From NCBI GenBank assembly GCA_963779685.1, contig CAVZZG010000001.1, positions 1,302,001-1,366,000 of the forward strand: a stretch of 64,000 bases of DNA, given 5' to 3'. This document shows, piece by piece, positions 53,219 through 63,207 of the stretch. Source of the stretch: CAVZZG01 sp963779685. Lineage in GTDB: Bacteria; Actinomycetota; Thermoleophilia; Gaiellales; F1-60-MAGs149. How positions within the stretch are numbered: position 1 is the first letter of the stretch; every line of letters begins with the position of its first letter. The position numbers were made by a program, and so were the translations under genes. The notes under the pieces were generated by a model. It worked only from the letters and a program-made list of their open reading frames with translations. It ran no database searches and was not told the DNA's origin.

Positions 53219-54175
53219 ATGCCGGACCCGGCGAGCCCATCTGACGACAACGTGCCGCCGCCGGAGCCGGGGCCGTCGCTGCGGCAGCGAGCAGAGGCCT
53301 GGACAGCTCGTGGGCAGGCCGGGCTCGCCCGGCTGGAGCGCGAGCGACCGCATCACCCATCGGTCGAGGTCGGGTTTCGCTTCCTGTTCCGCGACAAGCA
53401 GATCGCGGGCGGCGTGCTCGGGGGCGGCCTGGCCTACCGCCTGTTCTTCTGGACGCTGGCACTCGCGCTCCTCCTGAGCGCCGGCCTCGGGTTCGCCGCT
53501 CACGCCGGCGACAACGTGAACACGGCGATGAAGGACACGGGGCTGACGACGGCCGTCGCCAACTCCGTGACGACAGCGGCTCAGCAGGCGGAGGCGGGCC
53601 GCTGGTGGCTGCTCGCCGTCGGCTTATATCTAACCCTCTGGTTCAGCTGGAGTCTTCTCCGGGCTCTGCGCCTCGTCCATGCCGCGGCCTGGCAGGTCAC
53701 CCCGCCGCCGCTGCGCAACGTCCCGCGCGCCGTCGGCTGCGTCATCGCGACGCCGGTGGCGTTCGCCGGTATCGCAGCGGCCGCCGGGTGGGTGCGGGCG
53801 CACACGGGAAGCACCGGGAGTGTCGGCGCGATGGTGGCTGCCGTGATCCTCTTCGGAGCCGTCTGGCTCCTCGTCTCCCGGTGGATGCCAGCGGCCACCG
53901 GCGCGCCGTGGACGGCCTTCATCCCGGGAGCCGTCATCCTCGGCGTCGGCCTCGGTGCGCTCCACATCTTCACGGTGTACTTCCTCGCGGCGAAGCTCGC
54001 GAGTTCCTCCGCCCTGTACGGAGCACTGGGAGTCGCCGGGACGATGCTGTTCTACCTCTTCCTCATCGGGAGGGGCGTGATCTGGGCTGCGGAGCTCAAC
54101 GCGGTGGTGTGGGACGTCCGCCGCGAACGCGGTGCGAGGGGCGTCCGCGACGCACCGGACGTCGCGGGCCTGTAG
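53219..54175 (+). CDS. YihY/BrkB-family inner membrane protein
   Basis: 318 residues. A polar N-terminus is followed by six membrane helices. Family hallmarks are 'GGGLAYRLFFWTLALALLLS' near the first helix and 'ALYGALGVAGTMLFYLFLIG' with 'GAELNAVVWDVRRER'-type ending ('AAELNAVVWDVRRER'). The function of the family is unsettled (RNase BN attribution was withdrawn; possible transporter). It is divergent from the amidotransferase gene. Confidence 0.85.
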   Translation: MPDPASPSDDNVPPPEPGPSLRQRAEAWTARGQAGLARLERERPHHPSVEVGFRFLFRDKQIAGGVLGGGLAYRLFFWTLALALLLSAGLGFAAHAGDNVNTAMKDTGLTTAVANSVTTAAQQAEAGRWWLLAVGLYLTLWFSWSLLRALRLVHAAAWQVTPPPLRNVPRAVGCVIATPVAFAGIAAAAGWVRAHTGSTGSVGAMVAAVILFGAVWLLVSRWMPAATGAPWTAFIPGAVILGVGLGALHIFTVYFLAAKLASSSALYGALGVAGTMLFYLFLIGRGVIWAAELNAVVWDVRRERGARGVRDAPDVAGL

Positions 54176-54222
54176 CGACTTCCCCGGCAGGATCTCTTCG
54201 CCTGCGCGGCGAACCGGCCGGC

Positions 54223-55200
54223 ATGCCGTCGATCGCCGATGCCGACCTGAGCCGCATGCGCGGCGAGCTGCTCTTCGACGGAGCGGAGCGCGGGAGGAAG
54301 CTCAGCCGGTACTGGGCGTTGCTCCTGCTGGCCTCGGTCATCGCCACCGCGGGCGTCATGTCGGACTCGACGGCGACGGTCATCGGGGCCATGATCGTCG
54401 CGCCGCTGATGACGCCGATCCTCGGCTCCGTCCTCTCGATCGTGATCGGCGACGTCCAGAACCTGGCCCGGAGCCTCCTGCTCGTCCTGGCCGGGTCGCT
54501 GGCAGTCGTCCTGATCGCGTGGGCGATCGGACACCTCAGCCCGCTACCGGTCGTCGCCGACACCAGCACGCAGGTCGCCGGCCGTGTGCACCCACGGTTG
54601 ATCGACCTCCTGGCAGCAGTTGCCACCGGTGCCGTCGGCGCCTTTGCTCTCGTACGCCGGGACGTGTCCGACACGCTCCCGGGAGTCGCGATCGCGATCT
54701 CGCTCGTGCCGCCGCTCGCGGTGGTGGGCCTGACGCTCGAATCGGGGCGCCCGCACCAGGCGATCGGCGCGCTCCTGCTGTTCGGCACGAACGTGGCCGC
54801 CATCCTCCTGAGCGGCCTGGTCGTGATGGCGCTCTACCGGGTGGGACGTACGGAGAGTCGCCGGCCGGGACACCTCGGGGGCCGCGCGGCGACGGTGGTC
54901 GTGGCTGTCGTCGTCGTGGCGCTGGCGGTGCCCCTTGCGACCGCCTCCCGGACGATCACCGCCGACGAGCTGCAGCGCTCGGACGTCGCCGCCGTCGCCG
55001 ATCGCTGGGCCCAGCCGCTGGGGTGGGAGATCATCGGCGTCGACTCCGGGGCTGGCGGCATCGTCGTCCACGCCATCGGGCCGCCGCCGATTCCCGCCCC
55101 GGCCAGCCTGCGGGTCGCGCTGGATGCCAACGGGCTGCGGTCCGTCGATGTCCGTCTCGAGATGGCCCCGGCCGAGCGGGTCGATCTCCCGGGCAGCTGA
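54223..55200 (+). CDS. DUF389 membrane protein
   Basis: 325 residues. The DUF389 core holds six to eight helices with 'SDSTATVIGAMIVAPLMTPI' and 'LLAAVATGAVGAFALVRRDV', then 'LPGVAIAISLVPPLAVVGL' and 'LLLFGTNVAAILLSGLVVM'. A soluble C-terminal tail of about 90 residues follows. The function is unknown. It lies 47 nt after the BrkB-like gene and is probably cotranscribed. Confidence 0.85.
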   Translation: MPSIADADLSRMRGELLFDGAERGRKLSRYWALLLLASVIATAGVMSDSTATVIGAMIVAPLMTPILGSVLSIVIGDVQNLARSLLLVLAGSLAVVLIAWAIGHLSPLPVVADTSTQVAGRVHPRLIDLLAAVATGAVGAFALVRRDVSDTLPGVAIAISLVPPLAVVGLTLESGRPHQAIGALLLFGTNVAAILLSGLVVMALYRVGRTESRRPGHLGGRAATVVVAVVVVALAVPLATASRTITADELQRSDVAAVADRWAQPLGWEIIGVDSGAGGIVVHAIGPPPIPAPASLRVALDANGLRSVDVRLEMAPAERVDLPGS

Positions 55201-55204
55201 CCGG

Positions 55205-55564
55205 CTACCGCTCGGGCGGCGAGTCGAACAGCTCGAGCAGGTTCCCGGCAGGGTCGCGGACGAAGACGCGGCGGGCGCCCCAGAGCCGCGGCGCCTCCTC
55301 GATCGCGCCGCCGAGCCCTGCGATCCGCTCCAGCGTCGCGTTCAGGTCTGCGACCTCGAGCGCGACGTGCTGGGCCGGGTGCGCCGCCGCCTCGGCCGCG
55401 TCCAGCAGGTGGATGTGGGCGTGCTCGCCGAACGACAGCCACGCCAGCCCGGCGAGGTTCTCGATCCTGGCCATGCCGAACGCATCGCAGTAGAAGCGCG
55501 CCACCTCCTCGACCCTGTCGGCCGGTACGGGGAGCGATGCGTGCTGGATGCGGCGGACAGTCAT
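55205..55564 (-). CDS. VOC (glyoxalase/bleomycin resistance) family protein
   Basis: 119 residues with two beta-alpha-beta-beta-beta units: 'RRIQHASLPVPADRVEEVAR', 'HIHLLDAAEAAAHPAQHVAL' and 'RVFVRDPAGNLLELFDSP'. Putative metal ligands are His in 'IQHASL', His in 'AQHVAL' and Glu in 'NLLELF'. The substrate is unknown. It ends 4 nt from the stop of the convergent DUF389 gene. Confidence 0.85.
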   Translation of the reverse strand: MTVRRIQHASLPVPADRVEEVARFYCDAFGMARIENLAGLAWLSFGEHAHIHLLDAAEAAAHPAQHVALEVADLNATLERIAGLGGAIEEAPRLWGARRVFVRDPAGNLLELFDSPPER

Positions 55565-55594
55565 GGATGAGTCAAGAGCGCGTACCGGTGCCGG

Positions 55595-56872
55595 TCAGGC
55601 GTTGCGCGAGGCCGAGTGGCGCCATCTCACGTGCGTCACGTCGCCGCTCTCGTGGGGTGGCGCTGCGCCGCGCGGGTGCGACTCGAACCAGCGCGCGTAC
55701 CGTTCCGCGAACGGCGCTGCCGTAAGGCCGTGCAGCAGGACCGAGAGGCCGATGGTGAGGTAGACGGTCGTGAGCAGCGTTTGCTCGTTGGGCAGGGTGT
55801 CGCCCTCCTCGATCAGGATCGCGAACACGATCGAGGCGAGGCCGCGTGGCCCGAACCAGCCGACGAAGCCGACGGTGGGCCGGCGCGCCCCGGTGCCGAG
55901 CAGCGAGAGTCCGACCGGGATCATCCGTACGACCGTGAGGCTCAGAAGCGCGTACCCGGCGATGGCCCAGGTCGCATGTCCGAGCGCCGGTGCCAGGAGC
56001 ACTGCGCCGAAGACGATGAAGGTGAGGGCCCCGAAGACCCCTCCCGCCTCCTCGATCAGGTACTCCGGTTCACCGCCGACGCCGCGGCGGAGGCCGCCGA
56101 AGACCATCCCCGCCGTGAACGCCGCGATGAAGCCGGAGCCTCCCAGCGGTGTCGCGATGCCGTAGGCCAGTCCGGCGCCCGCGAGCGGGACGACCTGGAG
56201 CCAGGCCGGCTCCATGACCGAGCGGGGCACGGTGTGCACGACGATGACCGCGGCCAGCGCACCGGCGACGACTCCGCCCAGGACGCCGTACCCGATCTGC
56301 TCGATCACGATGCGGCCGGCGGCATGCGTGCTCGTGTTCGTGGTGTCGACCTTCTCGATGCCGAGGACGATGAGGAGCAGCGGGACGCAGATCCCGTCGT
56401 TGAGGCCGCTCTCGACGTTCAGGCCCTGCCTGATCCGCGACGGGATGCGCTCCAGCGTGACGACGGCCTGCCCCAACGCCGCGTCGGTCGGTGCGAGCAC
56501 GATCGCGAGCAGGAGCGCCTCGGTCCAGGTGAACGATCCGAACAGCAGCATGGCGCTGCCGAACCCGGCTGCGATCGTCAGGGGTAGGCCGATGCCGAGG
56601 AGCCGGGCTGGCATCGACACCTCGTCGCGCAGTGCGGCCAGGTTGATGCGGGAGGCGTCGGCGAACAGGACGAGTGCGAGCGTCAACTCGGCGAGGAACT
56701 TCACGGCCTCGCCGTAGGCCGAGGGGTCGACGATGTCGAGCACCTCGACGCCAACCAGGATGCCCGCGCCCGTGAACACCATCGGCGCGGTCACCGGCGT
56801 ACCCGCGAGGCGACCCGCCACCGCCGCGTACGCCAGCAGGATGGCCGATACGGCGGCGAGCGACCAGTTCAC
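55595..56872 (-). CDS. CPA1-type Na+/H+ (cation/proton) antiporter
   Basis: 425 residues with about twelve helices. Motifs are '[19 protein letters not shown]', '[20 protein letters not shown]' (the conserved TD pair), '[20 protein letters not shown]' (ND ion-binding pair) and '[20 protein letters not shown]' (the FGPRG signature). GTG 56872 overlaps the terminal TGA of the upstream radical-SAM gene (GTGA). An ATG at 56923 would overlap further and lacks family similarity. The short C-terminus lacks a regulatory domain. Confidence 0.88.
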   Translation of the reverse strand: MNWSLAAVSAILLAYAAVAGRLAGTPVTAPMVFTGAGILVGVEVLDIVDPSAYGEAVKFLAELTLALVLFADASRINLAALRDEVSMPARLLGIGLPLTIAAGFGSAMLLFGSFTWTEALLLAIVLAPTDAALGQAVVTLERIPSRIRQGLNVESGLNDGICVPLLLIVLGIEKVDTTNTSTHAAGRIVIEQIGYGVLGGVVAGALAAVIVVHTVPRSVMEPAWLQVVPLAGAGLAYGIATPLGGSGFIAAFTAGMVFGGLRRGVGGEPEYLIEEAGGVFGALTFIVFGAVLLAPALGHATWAIAGYALLSLTVVRMIPVGLSLLGTGARRPTVGFVGWFGPRGLASIVFAILIEEGDTLPNEQTLLTTVYLTIGLSVLLHGLTAAPFAERYARWFESHPRGAAPPHESGDVTHVRWRHSASRNA

Positions 56873-58249
56873 GGCGCGGAGACTGCGGATGGGCGGGGCG
56901 AGGCGCCGTGGCACTGCTTCCACTTACGGCCCGAGCCGCAGGTGCAGGGGTCGTTCCGGCCTCGCCTGGCGTCCTCCGTCGCGTACAGGGCCATGATCTC
57001 GGAAGGTGCGCGGTTCTGGTGGAGCAAGTTGACGCATGATCCTCATCGGCCGGTCGACGTGGTGGAAGTACGTCTTGAAGCCGGGGCAGAGGTAGTTGAG
57101 GCCGGACTCGCCGTCGGGTGTCGTCGCGAACCGGTCCTTCGGGCAGCCGCCGTGGCAGGCGAAACGGACGTCGCATGCGCGGCAGTAGGCGGGGAGGGTG
57201 TCGCGCTTGTCGAGCCCGAACTGCTGCTGGCGCGGCGACGACGATCATGTCGGCATGCGATGTTCGGCGATGTTCCCGAGCAGGTACCGGGGCTCCACGA
57301 AGTGGTCGCACGAGTAGAGGTCGCCGGTGTGCTCGAGCGCCAGGGCCAGGCCGCACGTCTCGGAGTGGATGCACAGGCCGGGCGGTTCACCGACCCAGTT
57401 GGCCAGCGCGACGTCGAACATCTGCACGTAGACCGTGCCGACGTCGCGACGCACCCACTCCTCGAAGATGTCGACCAGGAACTGCCCGTACTGCCGGTCT
57501 CCGACGGAACGACCCGTCACGACGTCGCCGTCCTGCACGTACAGCGGCCGGTCGCGCCAGGACGACCACGGCACGTCCCCGTCGGCCGCTGCCTCGGCCA
57601 CCCGCTCGATGATCGGGATGAACTGCATGAACTGCGCGCCGCACTCGTCGCGCAGGAAGCGGTACACCTCGCGGCCGCGATCGCCGTTGGCGGCGTGCAC
57701 GGTCGTCAGGACGTTGAACTCCACGCCCGCCTCCCGCAGGAACGAGAGTCCGCGCATGACCTGGTCGAACGACCCCTTGCCGCCCTTGTTCACCCGGTAC
57801 GTGTCATGCATCTCCCGTGGGCCGTCGATCGAGATCCCGACCAGGAACTCGTGCTCGACGAAGAACTGCGCCCAGTCGGCGTCCAGTTGGGTGCCGTTCG
57901 TCTGGATCGTGTAGATCGCCCGCTGGTCCGGCCGCAGGTAGCGGCCGGCGATCTCCACCGACCGCCGGAAGAAGTCGAGTCCCATCAGCGTCGGCTCGCC
58001 GCCCTGCCACGCGATTGCCACTTCGGTCGCCTGTCCGTGCGCCTCGATCAGCTGCCGGAGGTAGGAGTCCAGCATCTCGTCGGCCATCCGGAACCGGCTG
58101 CCCGGATAGAGCATCTCCTTCGAGAGGAAGAAGCAGTAGGAGCAGTCGAGGTTGCACACCGCGCCGGTCGGCTTCGCGAGCAGGTGAAACGCCCGGGCCG
58201 CATTCGGCATGGTGGGGAGATCGGGATCTGCGGCGGCGGGGTCGATCAT
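56869..58249 (-). pseudogene. Anaerobic sulfatase-maturase-type radical SAM protein with SPASM and SEC-C (interrupted)
   Basis: Radical SAM enzyme of the anSME group, which converts a sulfatase Cys or Ser to formylglycine. The SAM cluster is 'CNLDCSYCFF' (Cys about 32, 36, 39), followed by 'AIAWQGGEPTLMGLDFFRR' and 'SIDGPREMHDTYRVNKGGKG'. The frame ends at an in-frame TGA (57245-57247) after 'NIAEHRMPT'. The same frame then continues with the SPASM cysteines ('YCRACDVRFACHGGCPKDRF'). One extra A/T at 57026-57027 shifts the frame to a C-terminal SEC-C zinc motif ('[19 protein letters not shown]') ending at 56869. Corrected, it is about 459 residues. No sulfatase is in the window. Confidence 0.75.
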
Positions 58250-58311
58250 CGACGTCCTGTCCGGTCGGTTGCGATCGACACGACCGATCGCCGAACGGTG
58301 AGTATGCCGGT

Positions 58312-58512
58312 TCAGTTCCGGCGGCGGTCGGAGACGAGGTACGCGACGATCAGCGCGGCCGGGAAGAAGAACAGGCTGAAGATGAAGAACAGGAGCCAGC
58401 TATGGCCCTTGCGCCTGGCGACGCGAGCCGGCCAGAACGCGATCGCGATCCAGATGATCAACCCGACGATCCCCACGCCGGCCCAGCCCAGTCCGGACAT
58501 CAAGAGCAACAT
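58312..58512 (-). CDS. Small two-helix membrane protein
   Basis: 66 residues with helices 'GWAGVGIVGLIIWIAIAFW' and 'LLFFIFSLFFFPAALIVAYL' separated by 'PARVARRKGHS', ending 'SDRRRN'. It resembles phage-immunity/PLDc_N-like small membrane proteins, but no diagnostic residue is seen. GAGGAG lies 6 nt before ATG 58512, which decides the start over the ATG at 58539. Confidence 0.6.
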   Translation of the reverse strand: MLLLMSGLGWAGVGIVGLIIWIAIAFWPARVARRKGHSWLLFFIFSLFFFPAALIVAYLVSDRRRN

Positions 58513-58742
58513 GCCAATCTCCTCGTCAAGGGCGGGCACGAGGCCTGCCGCATCGGCAAGGGTAACCGGCCTCGGCGCCCTGGCCCGAACTCCGGCTGCC
58601 CGTTCTCCGCGCCGGCCGCCGCGCCGCCGATGTCAGGGCTTGGTCGCGCGGGCGGGACGATACGATGGCGACATCACGGCGGCGATCTCATGATGTTGGC
58701 GTTCCGGCGCCCGCTTCCGCGGCACCTCCGGGTCGTCCAGTG

Positions 58743-59573
58743 GTGAGCCTGGTCTGGCCGCTCCTGATCACGGCCGTCGCCGTTGCGGTCGTGGTCGGCC
58801 TGCTCCTCGCCGTCAGGAGGGGCGCGCCGGACGGCGGCTACTTCACCAGCGGCGACCGGGCGGCGGGCATGTTCGGCGTGCTCGCGAGCGGATTCGCGAT
58901 CCTGCTCGGCTTCGTCGTCTTCCTGGCGTTCGAGAGCTTCGACAGCTCGCGCCAGGGCTCCGAGGCGGAGGCCACGATCGTGGCCCAGCAGTTCGAGACC
59001 GCGCAGTTCTTCCCGGTCGCGGACCGCGGCGACCTGTCGAACCAGTTGATCTGCTACGGGCGGTCGGTGGTGGGGCAGGAGTGGCCGCAGATGGCGAAGG
59101 GCAACGCCGATCTGCTCAACCCGTGGGGCGTGGCGCTCTTCCGGACACTGCAGCGCGTCGATCCGCAGACGCCGGTGGAGCAGGCGGCGTTCAGCAAGTG
59201 GCTCGATCAGACCACCGATCGCGAGCAGGCCCGCACCGACCGGATCCACGGTGCAGAAGGCGTGATGCCAAACGCCGTGTGGGTCGCGATGTTCTTCATG
59301 GCAGCGGTCATCCTGGTGTTCATGTTGTTCTTCGCCGACCGCGGCGAGCGCCGAGTTGTCCAGGCGGTCCAGGTCGGCTCGGTCGTGGCCGTCATCGCCG
59401 CGAGCCTGTTCGTCATCCGATTCCTGAACAGTCCGTTCGAGACCGGTGCTGGGGGCCTGCGGCCGGTCGCGATGACCCGGACGCTGCAGACGCTCGCCCA
59501 GGCGCGCACCATCCTCCGGTCCGTCGCTCCACTGCCATGTGACCTGCAGGGCAGGCCCCTCACGCCGGCCTAG
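58743..59573 (+). CDS. Bestrophin-like DUF4239 membrane protein
   Basis: 276 residues with four membrane helices in two pairs, at about 3-25, 40-60, 180-200 and 205-225. 'AAGMFGVLASGFAILLGFVV' and 'SFDSSRQGSEAEATIVAQQF' match DUF4239, a family of uncharacterised bestrophin-like proteins. The start is uncertain: GTG 58743 overlaps the stop of a short upstream frame (58692-58746), and an in-frame ATG at 58665 would add 26 residues. A TACGAT hexamer near 58660 may be the -10. Confidence 0.7.
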   Translation: MSLVWPLLITAVAVAVVVGLLLAVRRGAPDGGYFTSGDRAAGMFGVLASGFAILLGFVVFLAFESFDSSRQGSEAEATIVAQQFETAQFFPVADRGDLSNQLICYGRSVVGQEWPQMAKGNADLLNPWGVALFRTLQRVDPQTPVEQAAFSKWLDQTTDREQARTDRIHGAEGVMPNAVWVAMFFMAAVILVFMLFFADRGERRVVQAVQVGSVVAVIAASLFVIRFLNSPFETGAGGLRPVAMTRTLQTLAQARTILRSVAPLPCDLQGRPLTPA

Positions 59574-59639
59574 CGCAGCGGGGCGGTCGATCGCGGCTCG
59601 ACGCTCGGGACCCGCGCGCTCTCCCTCCCGGTTGGTTCG

Positions 59640-60473
59640 TCAGACCGACCGGTGCTCGAGTTCGAGGAGCCGCGCGCGGAGGGCCTGGGTTGCCTGCTGC
59701 TGTTCCGAGAGCAGCCGCTCGACGTCTTGGAGTGCCGCCTGGACGCTGCCCGCGGGTGCCGGCTTGGCCGCCGGCGGCTTGTTGGAGAGGAAGGCGTTGG
59801 CGAGGAAGCCGGAGAAGGTCGCGAACAACGCGACGCCGACGGTCAGCATCAGCGTGCCGGCCAGTCGCCCGCCGGTCGTGACGGGGTACTGGTCGCCGTA
59901 GCCGACGGTGGTGGCGGTGACGTAGCCCCACCACAGCGCGTCGCCGCCGGTGGTGATGTTGGCGTCGGGTGCGTGCATCTCGAAGTGCAGCGTCAGCAGG
60001 CCGACGAACTCGAGGATGGTCAGGCCGAGGAAGATGATCAGGTAGAGCGTGCCGGAGGCGAACTGCGTCCGCAGGTCGCGGAGCACGCGCGGCCCGCCGA
60101 GCCGCTGGATGATCCTGCCCGCGCGGATGATCCGGAACACCCGGAAGATCCGGAGTCCCGGGATGCAGCCGAGGAAGTCGAACACGCCGCCCCCGCGTCC
60201 GAGGTAGTGGCGCTTCGACGGCGCTGTGCGCAGCCGGTAGGTGAAGTCGATCACGAAGATCAGGGTCAGGAAGATGTCGATCTCGGTCACGAGCCACCAG
60301 TACTGCGACTGGTAGTCGAAGATGAACTCGAGCGCGAGGTTGACCATCGAGAGGATCGAGATCGCGAGGATGAAGAGCTCGTAGGTGGTGCCCTTCAGGT
60401 CCTCGCGCCCGACCTCCGTGGCTGTGGCAGCGTCCGTTGCGCCCATGTGCGCGGTGTTCGGGCTGTCCAGCAC
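59640..60473 (-). CDS. Voltage-gated-type potassium channel
   Basis: 277 residues with six membrane helices. The S4-like voltage sensor carries regularly spaced arginines ('RIFRVFRIIRAGRIIQRL'). The pore has the selectivity filter 'TATTVGYGDQYPV' after the pore helix 'GGDALWWGYV'. The C-terminus is a short coiled coil ('AALQDVERLLSEQQQATQAL') likely for tetramer assembly. No RCK domain is present. It lies divergent from the DUF2252 gene. Confidence 0.93.
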   Translation of the reverse strand: MLDSPNTAHMGATDAATATEVGREDLKGTTYELFILAISILSMVNLALEFIFDYQSQYWWLVTEIDIFLTLIFVIDFTYRLRTAPSKRHYLGRGGGVFDFLGCIPGLRIFRVFRIIRAGRIIQRLGGPRVLRDLRTQFASGTLYLIIFLGLTILEFVGLLTLHFEMHAPDANITTGGDALWWGYVTATTVGYGDQYPVTTGGRLAGTLMLTVGVALFATFSGFLANAFLSNKPPAAKPAPAGSVQAALQDVERLLSEQQQATQALRARLLELEHRSV

Positions 60474-60640
60474 TGCTCCTCCGGCATGCCGGCGATCGGG
60501 CTACCGGCGCGCTCGACCACCACGGATACGGCACAGTACGGCTGTTCAGGCTACGGAAGCTTCGGTCGGTTCGGAGGGCGGCGGCGGACTCCGGGCCCCG
60601 GGGCCGTGCATTCACGGTCGGTCGATCGAAGGAGTTGACG

Positions 60641-62084
60641 ATGTCGGTGAAGGAGCCCAGAGTGCCTGCTGTGTCGAGTGTGCCGCGCAAGGTCGAGCAT
60701 TTCAGCGTCGCCGAGCGGGCGGCGCGGGGGAAGGCGGCCCGGGCGGATGTCCCCCGTTCGTCGCACGCAGCGTGGGAGCCGCCGCCGCTGCGGCGCGATC
60801 CGGTGGATCTGCTTGGAGGAGCAGGCGAAGACGCGGGTGCCGGAGTTGGTGCCGATTCGCTACGGGCGGATGCTGGTGTCGCCGTTCACGTTCTACCGTG
60901 GTGCGGCCTACCTGATGGCCTCGGATCTGGCCGGGACGCCGAGGACGGGTCTGCACACGCAGCTGTGCGGTGATGCGCACCTGTCGAACTTCGGTGCGTA
61001 CGCGGCGCCGGATCGGCGGTTGGTGTTCAGCATCAACGACTTCGACGAGACGCTGCCGGGCCCGTTCGAGTGGGACCTGAAGCGGCTGGTGGCGAGCTTC
61101 GCCGTGGCAGGCCGCGACCGGGGGTTCGACGACAAGCAGCGAGAAATGGTCAATCTCGCGGTCGGGCAGGGCTACCGGGAGGCGATGACCGGCTACGCGG
61201 CCATGCGGAACCTCGATCTCTGGTACACGCGAGTCGACGTCGACGAACTGCTGGCCGGGATGCAGCGCGAGGCGACCGTCAAGGAGCGCAAGCGGGCGGA
61301 GGCGAATCTCGCCAAGACCCGGGCCAAGGACAGTCTCAAGGCGTTCGCGAAGCTGACGACCGTCGTCGACGGCGAGCCGCGCATCACGGGTGACCCGCCG
61401 GTCGTCACGCCGATCGAGGAGGTCCTCGGCGCCGACCGCGCGCACGAGCTCGAAGAGTTCCTGCGCGTCATCATCCGCTCCTACCGGCGGACGCTGTCGG
61501 GCGACCGCCGGCGGCTGCTCGAGCGCTACCGCTACGTCCACGCCGCCCGCAAGGTCGTCGGTGTCGGCAGCGTCGGCACCCGCGCGTACATCATGCTCAT
61601 GCTCGGCCGCGACGGCGACGATCCGCTGTTCCTCCAGTTCAAGGAGGCCGAGGCCTCGGTGCTGGAACCGTTCGTCGGCAAGAGCGCGTTTGCCAATCAC
61701 GGCCAGCGCGTGGTCGAGGGTCAGCGGCTCACGCAGTCGGCCAGCGACATCATGCTCGGCTACATCAGGACCGAGGGCATCGACGGCGTCAAACGCGACT
61801 TCTACGTCCGCCAGCTCTGGGACGCGAAGGGGTCCGCGCTGGTCGACCTGATGGAACCGGCGCTCATGAGCCGCTACGCGGCGGTGTGCGGATCGGAACT
61901 CGCACGCGCCCACGCCCGCGCCGGGGACGGCATCGCCATCGCCAGCTACATCGGCACCAACAACACCTTCGACCGCGCACTGGCGCTCTTCGCCGAGGCG
62001 TACGCCGACCAGAACGAACGGGACTACGAGACCCTCACCAAGGCCGTCAGCGACGGCCGCATCAAGGTCGAGGCGGGGGTCTGA
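60641..62084 (+). CDS. DUF2252 family protein (frameshifted)
   Basis: 480 residues after removing one extra G at 60815-60816, which joins 'RRDPVDLL' to 'EEQAKTRVPELVPIRYGRM'. Kinase-like fold features are visible: 'GDAHLSNFGAYAAPDRRLVF' (HxxN as in phosphotransferase catalytic loops) and 'INDFDETLPGPFEWDLKRLV' (DFD metal-binding motif). The length and motifs match DUF2252, an uncharacterised family common in Actinomycetota. AAGGAG precedes ATG 60641. Confidence 0.82.
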
Positions 62085-62135
62085 CCAGGGGGCCGAGATA
62101 GTCCCGGAAGCCGTGCGTCCGCGTTGGAGGTCGCC

Positions 62136-63200
62136 GTGAGTGAGAACGATCTGCAGGACAGCTCGGGCGCCGAGGGCCGGCCCGACCCGCGGGCGGCGGG
62201 AGCCCGGAGCCGCAAGCTGAGCGGGGTGCCGCTGCTCATGGTGGCGCTCGGGGTCGTGCTCGTGGTGCAGGCGTTGTTCGTCACGTCCTACATCGGGGCG
62301 CTCCACCACCCGAAGCCGCACGGAGTCGCCTTCGGTGTCGTGGGCACGTCCCCACTGCCGGTCGCCGTGGGCAAGCGGTTCTCGCTGAAGGTGACGCACT
62401 ACGCGGACGAGGCGGCGGCGTTGAGGGCGATCGACCATCGGACGATCGACGGAGCCTTCGTCGCGGCGCCTTCGGGGGCGAGGCTGATCGTGGTTCCGGC
62501 GGCGGGCGCGGCCGGTGCCGCGGCTCTCGGTAACGCCTTCACGGTTGCAGCGGCCGCTCTCAACAAGAAGCTCGTGATCGTTCCCTCCCACCCGCTGCCA
62601 CCTGGCGATGCGAGTGGAGGGGTGTCGTTCTTCGTCGTGATGGCCCTCATCATCGGCGGCTACCTGTGCTCGACGATCGGCCTGACCTTCGGCGGACGCG
62701 CGACGAGGCGCGGCCGCCTGGCAGCGCTCGCGATCGTCGCCGTCATCGGAGCGTTCTTCACGGACGTGCTCGCCGGGCCTCTGCTCGGCGCCGTCCCGAC
62801 GTCGAAGTTCCTCGTGCTGTGGGCGCTGTTCATCCTGGTGATGACCGCGGTGGCATTCGCTACCGCGGCACTGCAGACGGTGCTCGGCGCGGCAGGCACG
62901 CTGGTCGTGGTCATCGTGTTCGTCATCTTCGGGGCACCGGCTTCGGGAGGTACCGTCCCGGCGCCGTACCTGCCCGGCATCTGGCGGGTCCTCGGTCCGT
63001 ACCTGCCGGCCGGAGCGGGCACGACCGCAGTCCGGAACACGATCTACTTCGACGGCAACCGGATCGCCACCTCGCTGCTGGTGCTCGCGGCCTACCTCGT
63101 CGTCGGAGCGGCAGCCGTGATCCTGATCCGGCAACGACGGCCGCCGAGCCCGGAGGAGGGCGAGGCCGAGGCATCCGCCGCAGCGGTCGTCGTCGTGTAG
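62136..63200 (+). CDS. ABC-2/YhgE-Pip-like membrane protein (DUF3533-like)
   Basis: 354 residues. One N-terminal helix ('GVPLLMVALGVVLVVQALFV') is followed by an extracytoplasmic domain of about 120 residues ('VAFGVVGTSPLPVAVGKRF', 'EAAALRAIDHRTIDGAFVAA') and five or six C-terminal helices. The layout is that of ABC-2-type permeases and Pip-like proteins, but no ATPase gene is adjacent. GTG 62136 is chosen over TTG 62124 because GGAGG sits 5 nt upstream of it. Confidence 0.7.
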   Translation: MSENDLQDSSGAEGRPDPRAAGARSRKLSGVPLLMVALGVVLVVQALFVTSYIGALHHPKPHGVAFGVVGTSPLPVAVGKRFSLKVTHYADEAAALRAIDHRTIDGAFVAAPSGARLIVVPAAGAAGAAALGNAFTVAAAALNKKLVIVPSHPLPPGDASGGVSFFVVMALIIGGYLCSTIGLTFGGRATRRGRLAALAIVAVIGAFFTDVLAGPLLGAVPTSKFLVLWALFILVMTAVAFATAALQTVLGAAGTLVVVIVFVIFGAPASGGTVPAPYLPGIWRVLGPYLPAGAGTTAVRNTIYFDGNRIATSLLVLAAYLVVGAAAVILIRQRRPPSPEEGEAEASAAAVVVV

Positions 63201-63207
63201 ACGCCCG

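Noticed and set aside
57245..57247. Selenocysteine codon in the radical SAM gene
   Set aside because: No SECIS-like hairpin follows the TGA, homologues have no Sec here, and a second frameshift lies 220 nt downstream; indels explain it more simply.
58692..58746. 18-codon frame overlapping the DUF4239 start by GTGA
   Set aside because: Too short and basic to support as a gene; could be a leader peptide but there is no supporting signal.
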